From positions 1 through 42,151 of the forward strand of contig CAKTFN010000012.1 of assembly GCA_934561055.1 (NCBI GenBank): 42,151 bases of DNA. The letters run 5' to 3'. The notes under the pieces are model-generated. The model saw nothing but the letters and a program-made list of their open reading frames with translations. It made no database searches and was not told the origin of the DNA. How positions within the stretch are numbered: the first letter of the stretch is position 1; every line of letters begins with the position of its first letter. Position numbers and translations under genes: made by a program. Origin of the DNA: an uncultured Eubacteriales bacterium (GTDB lineage Bacteria > Bacillota > Clostridia > Oscillospirales > Acutalibacteraceae). This document shows positions 40,798 through 42,151 of the stretch, piece by piece.

Positions 40798-41595
40798 ATG
40801 TATCCTATTATTGATTGCCATTGCCACATTTATCCGGATAAGATTGCGGTCAAGGCTTCAAAAAGTACCGGAGACTTTTATGACATGAACATGAACTATG
40901 ACGGAAAACTTTCAACGCTCGGTCACCTTGACGAGGTCGGAAATATCAGTCATTCGGTCGTTTTCTCTGTTGCAACAACGCCGAAACAGGTTAAGTCAAT
41001 CAATGAGTACATCGCTTCGGTTGTTGCCGGAAGCGGCGGAAAAATGACCGGTCTCGGAACGCTTCATCCGGACAGTGAGGATATTGCCGGAGACATCCGT
41101 CACCTTAAGGAACTCGGACTCAAGGGAGTTAAGCTCCATCCCGACATTCAGCGTTTCAAGCTTGACGATTACCGTTGCCTTAAAATTTATGAGCTTTGCG
41201 AAGGCGACCTCCCGGTTCTTGTTCATGCAGGCGACAAGAGGTACGATTACTCAAATCCTAACCGCCTTAAACCGATTCTTGAAATTTTTACGGGGCTTCA
41301 GGTGATTGCGGCTCATTTCGGAGGATGGTCAATTTGGGATGAGGCGAGCAAGGAACTTTGCGGTTATGACAACCTCATGGTTGATTGTTCTTCGTCTTTC
41401 CCGTGGCTGGAAAAGGAAACTTCAAAAAGTATTATTAAAAGATACGGTGCGGATAAAGTTCTTTTCGGAACCGATTATCCGATGTGGGATCCGAAAAGCG
41501 AGGTTGATTATTTTTTGAGTCTCGGCCTTTCGGACGAGGAAAACCGAAAGATTCTTTATCAAAACGCTCAGAAACTTTTCGGAATTGAATTATGA
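40798..41595 (+). CDS. amidohydrolase (amidohydro_2 family, TIM-barrel metal enzyme)
   Basis: A 265-residue metal-dependent hydrolase or decarboxylase-type protein of the amidohydrolase superfamily. The metal motif HxH is DCHCHIYP near the start; further ligands are in GVKLHPDIQ, LPVLVHAGDK, VIAAHFGG and the Asp in LFGTDYPMWDP. Members include decarboxylases and lactonases acting on small acids; the sequence alone does not fix the reaction. It lies 14 nt after the fusion gene with GGAGG upstream, so it is third in the T-box operon and probably works on the same small molecule. Confidence 0.9.
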   Translation: MYPIIDCHCHIYPDKIAVKASKSTGDFYDMNMNYDGKLSTLGHLDEVGNISHSVVFSVATTPKQVKSINEYIASVVAGSGGKMTGLGTLHPDSEDIAGDIRHLKELGLKGVKLHPDIQRFKLDDYRCLKIYELCEGDLPVLVHAGDKRYDYSNPNRLKPILEIFTGLQVIAAHFGGWSIWDEASKELCGYDNLMVDCSSSFPWLEKETSKSIIKRYGADKVLFGTDYPMWDPKSEVDYFLSLGLSDEENRKILYQNAQKLFGIEL

Positions 41596-41602
41596 TTAAA
41601 AA

Positions 41603-41634
41603 AAGCACTTCACTGCAAAGCGGAGTGCTTTTTT
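41603..41634 (+). terminator. terminator of the T-box operon
   Basis: AAGCACTTC pairs with GGAGTGCTT (41603-41630; one G-U), followed by TTTTTT. It lies 7 nt beyond the amidohydrolase stop. Confidence 0.9.
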
Positions 41635-41649
41635 GTGCGTTTTTTCGGG

Positions 41650-41738
41650 GTACTGCTTTGAGCGGGTTCTTAAACCGCACGGGTTTCTTTTGAATTTACA
41701 TCCGTCCGCTGTGCCTTGGGCAGTTTTGACTACTTTTG
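41650..41738. repeat. dispersed repeat, copy B
   Basis: Begins GTACTGCTTTGAGCGGG, then TTCTTAAACCGCACG, ending with CATCCGTCCGCTGTGCC and a degraded CTACTTTTG. It matches, in order, one arm and the core of copy A at 4244-4380. Confidence 0.75.
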
Positions 41739-41777
41739 AAATACTCGAAGAATGAAAAATATTGCATCATCTTCTTT

Positions 41778-41824
41778 GGCTCCCTCCTGTGAGGGAGCTG
41801 TCGGCTCTGCCGACTGAGGGAGGG
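41778..41824. repeat. Clostridia-type palindromic repeat
   Basis: Two nested hairpins: CTCCCTC with GAGGGAG, and GTCGGC with GCCGAC, with an outer CTCCCTC/GAGGGAG pairing. It resembles an abundant intergenic palindrome of gut Clostridia known to me from other genomes. It encodes nothing. Confidence 0.7.
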
Positions 41825-41858
41825 ACTTCCTACGCTACGGCTTATTTTTTTAATGTTG

Positions 41859-41923
41859 TTCCTTTAACCGCACGTTTCATCTTTTAATTTACATCCGTCC
41901 GCTCCGCTGGGGGTACTTTTGTC
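41859..41923. repeat. dispersed repeat, copy C
   Basis: Contains CCTTTAACCGCACG, TTTCATCTTTTAATTT, then ACATCCGTCCGCTCCGCTGG and GGGGTACTTTTG. It matches copies A and B in the same order. Confidence 0.75.
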
Positions 41924-42002
41924 GATTGATACAAAACAAAGCAATGTTTTTTCTTGTCTTTCTCTTTATGTTGTCGCTTTGATTTGCACCGTGTCTTATA
42001 TC

Positions 42003-42070
42003 TTTTCATCCGTCCGCTCCGCTGGGGGTACTTTTGGCTGTCGTCCCAAAAGTACCCAAAAACACTCTTT
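42003..42070. repeat. dispersed repeat, copy D
   Basis: CATCCGTCCGCTCCGCTGG is followed by a 12-bp hairpin, GGGTACTTTTGG (42026-42037) with CCAAAAGTACCC (42046-42057), and then AAAAACACTC, which also flanks copy A. From 42071 to the window end no gene is seen. Confidence 0.75.
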
Positions 42071-42151
42071 TTGGTACGCCGCATTTGGAAACCGAATTTC
42101 CCTTTTGCGGGGAAAAAAGGAAAATATCGGCTTCCGATGCGGCTACAACGG

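Overview
The window looks like a chromosomal segment of a Gram-positive member of Clostridia, probably gut- or rumen-associated (Oscillospiraceae/Ruminococcaceae-like). The reasons are strong AGGAGG-type Shine-Dalgarno (SD) sequences, two T-box leaders, a LytR-CpsA-Psr protein, a CotH-type protein, BspA-type leucine-rich repeats, standard stop codons, moderate GC and Clostridia-style palindromic repeats. Lineage is inferred; no marker gene fixes the species.

Layout. 1-130: tRNA-Trp (first two bases cut off) and a terminator. 290-3894 (minus): a CotH / DUF4956 / VTC-domain set, with the CotH gene broken by a one-base frameshift at about 2005. 3895-4466: intergenic, with a 137-bp inverted-repeat element. 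4467-6361: OmpR-type response regulator and histidine kinase. 6766-8575 (minus): TrpB2-type tryptophan synthase beta under a T-box with a UGG (Trp) specifier. 8680-10059: secreted GH5 glycosidase. 10148-13698: an ECF sigma factor, its membrane anti-sigma partner and two secreted proteins, tied together by four near-identical promoters (TGTRGT-N17-CGTTTA). 13814-16198: BspA-type LRR protein behind an unusual CACACCC-rich leader.

16437-25755: a nine-gene aromatic amino-acid operon in the order aminotransferase, pheA, aroB, aroC, aroE-aroK fusion, aroQ, aroA, tyrA, DAHP synthase. With overlapping or tightly spaced genes it covers DAHP through chorismate and prephenate to Phe and Tyr. No trp biosynthetic operon is present; the T-box-controlled trpB2 may salvage indole. 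25806-30206: GH20 hexosaminidase, a zinc-ribbon membrane protein and a GH3 (auxin-responsive) family acyl-adenylating enzyme. 30324-33535 (minus): long-chain acyl-CoA ligase and an LCP transferase. 33918-35996: DUF2804 protein and a ketopantoate-reductase-family enzyme.

36050-36270 holds a likely type I toxin-antitoxin pair: a 28-residue hydrophobic peptide on minus, and a convergent antisense RNA on plus with a consensus promoter and terminator. 36497-41634 is the most unusual operon. A T-box (best reading CUC, Leu) precedes a LeuA-like protein that has lost its catalytic metal ligands but keeps the leucine-sensing domain. Next come a TIM-barrel isomerase fused to an acyl-CoA ligase, and an amidohydrolase. 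41635-42151 is gene-free and packed with copies of two dispersed repeat families.
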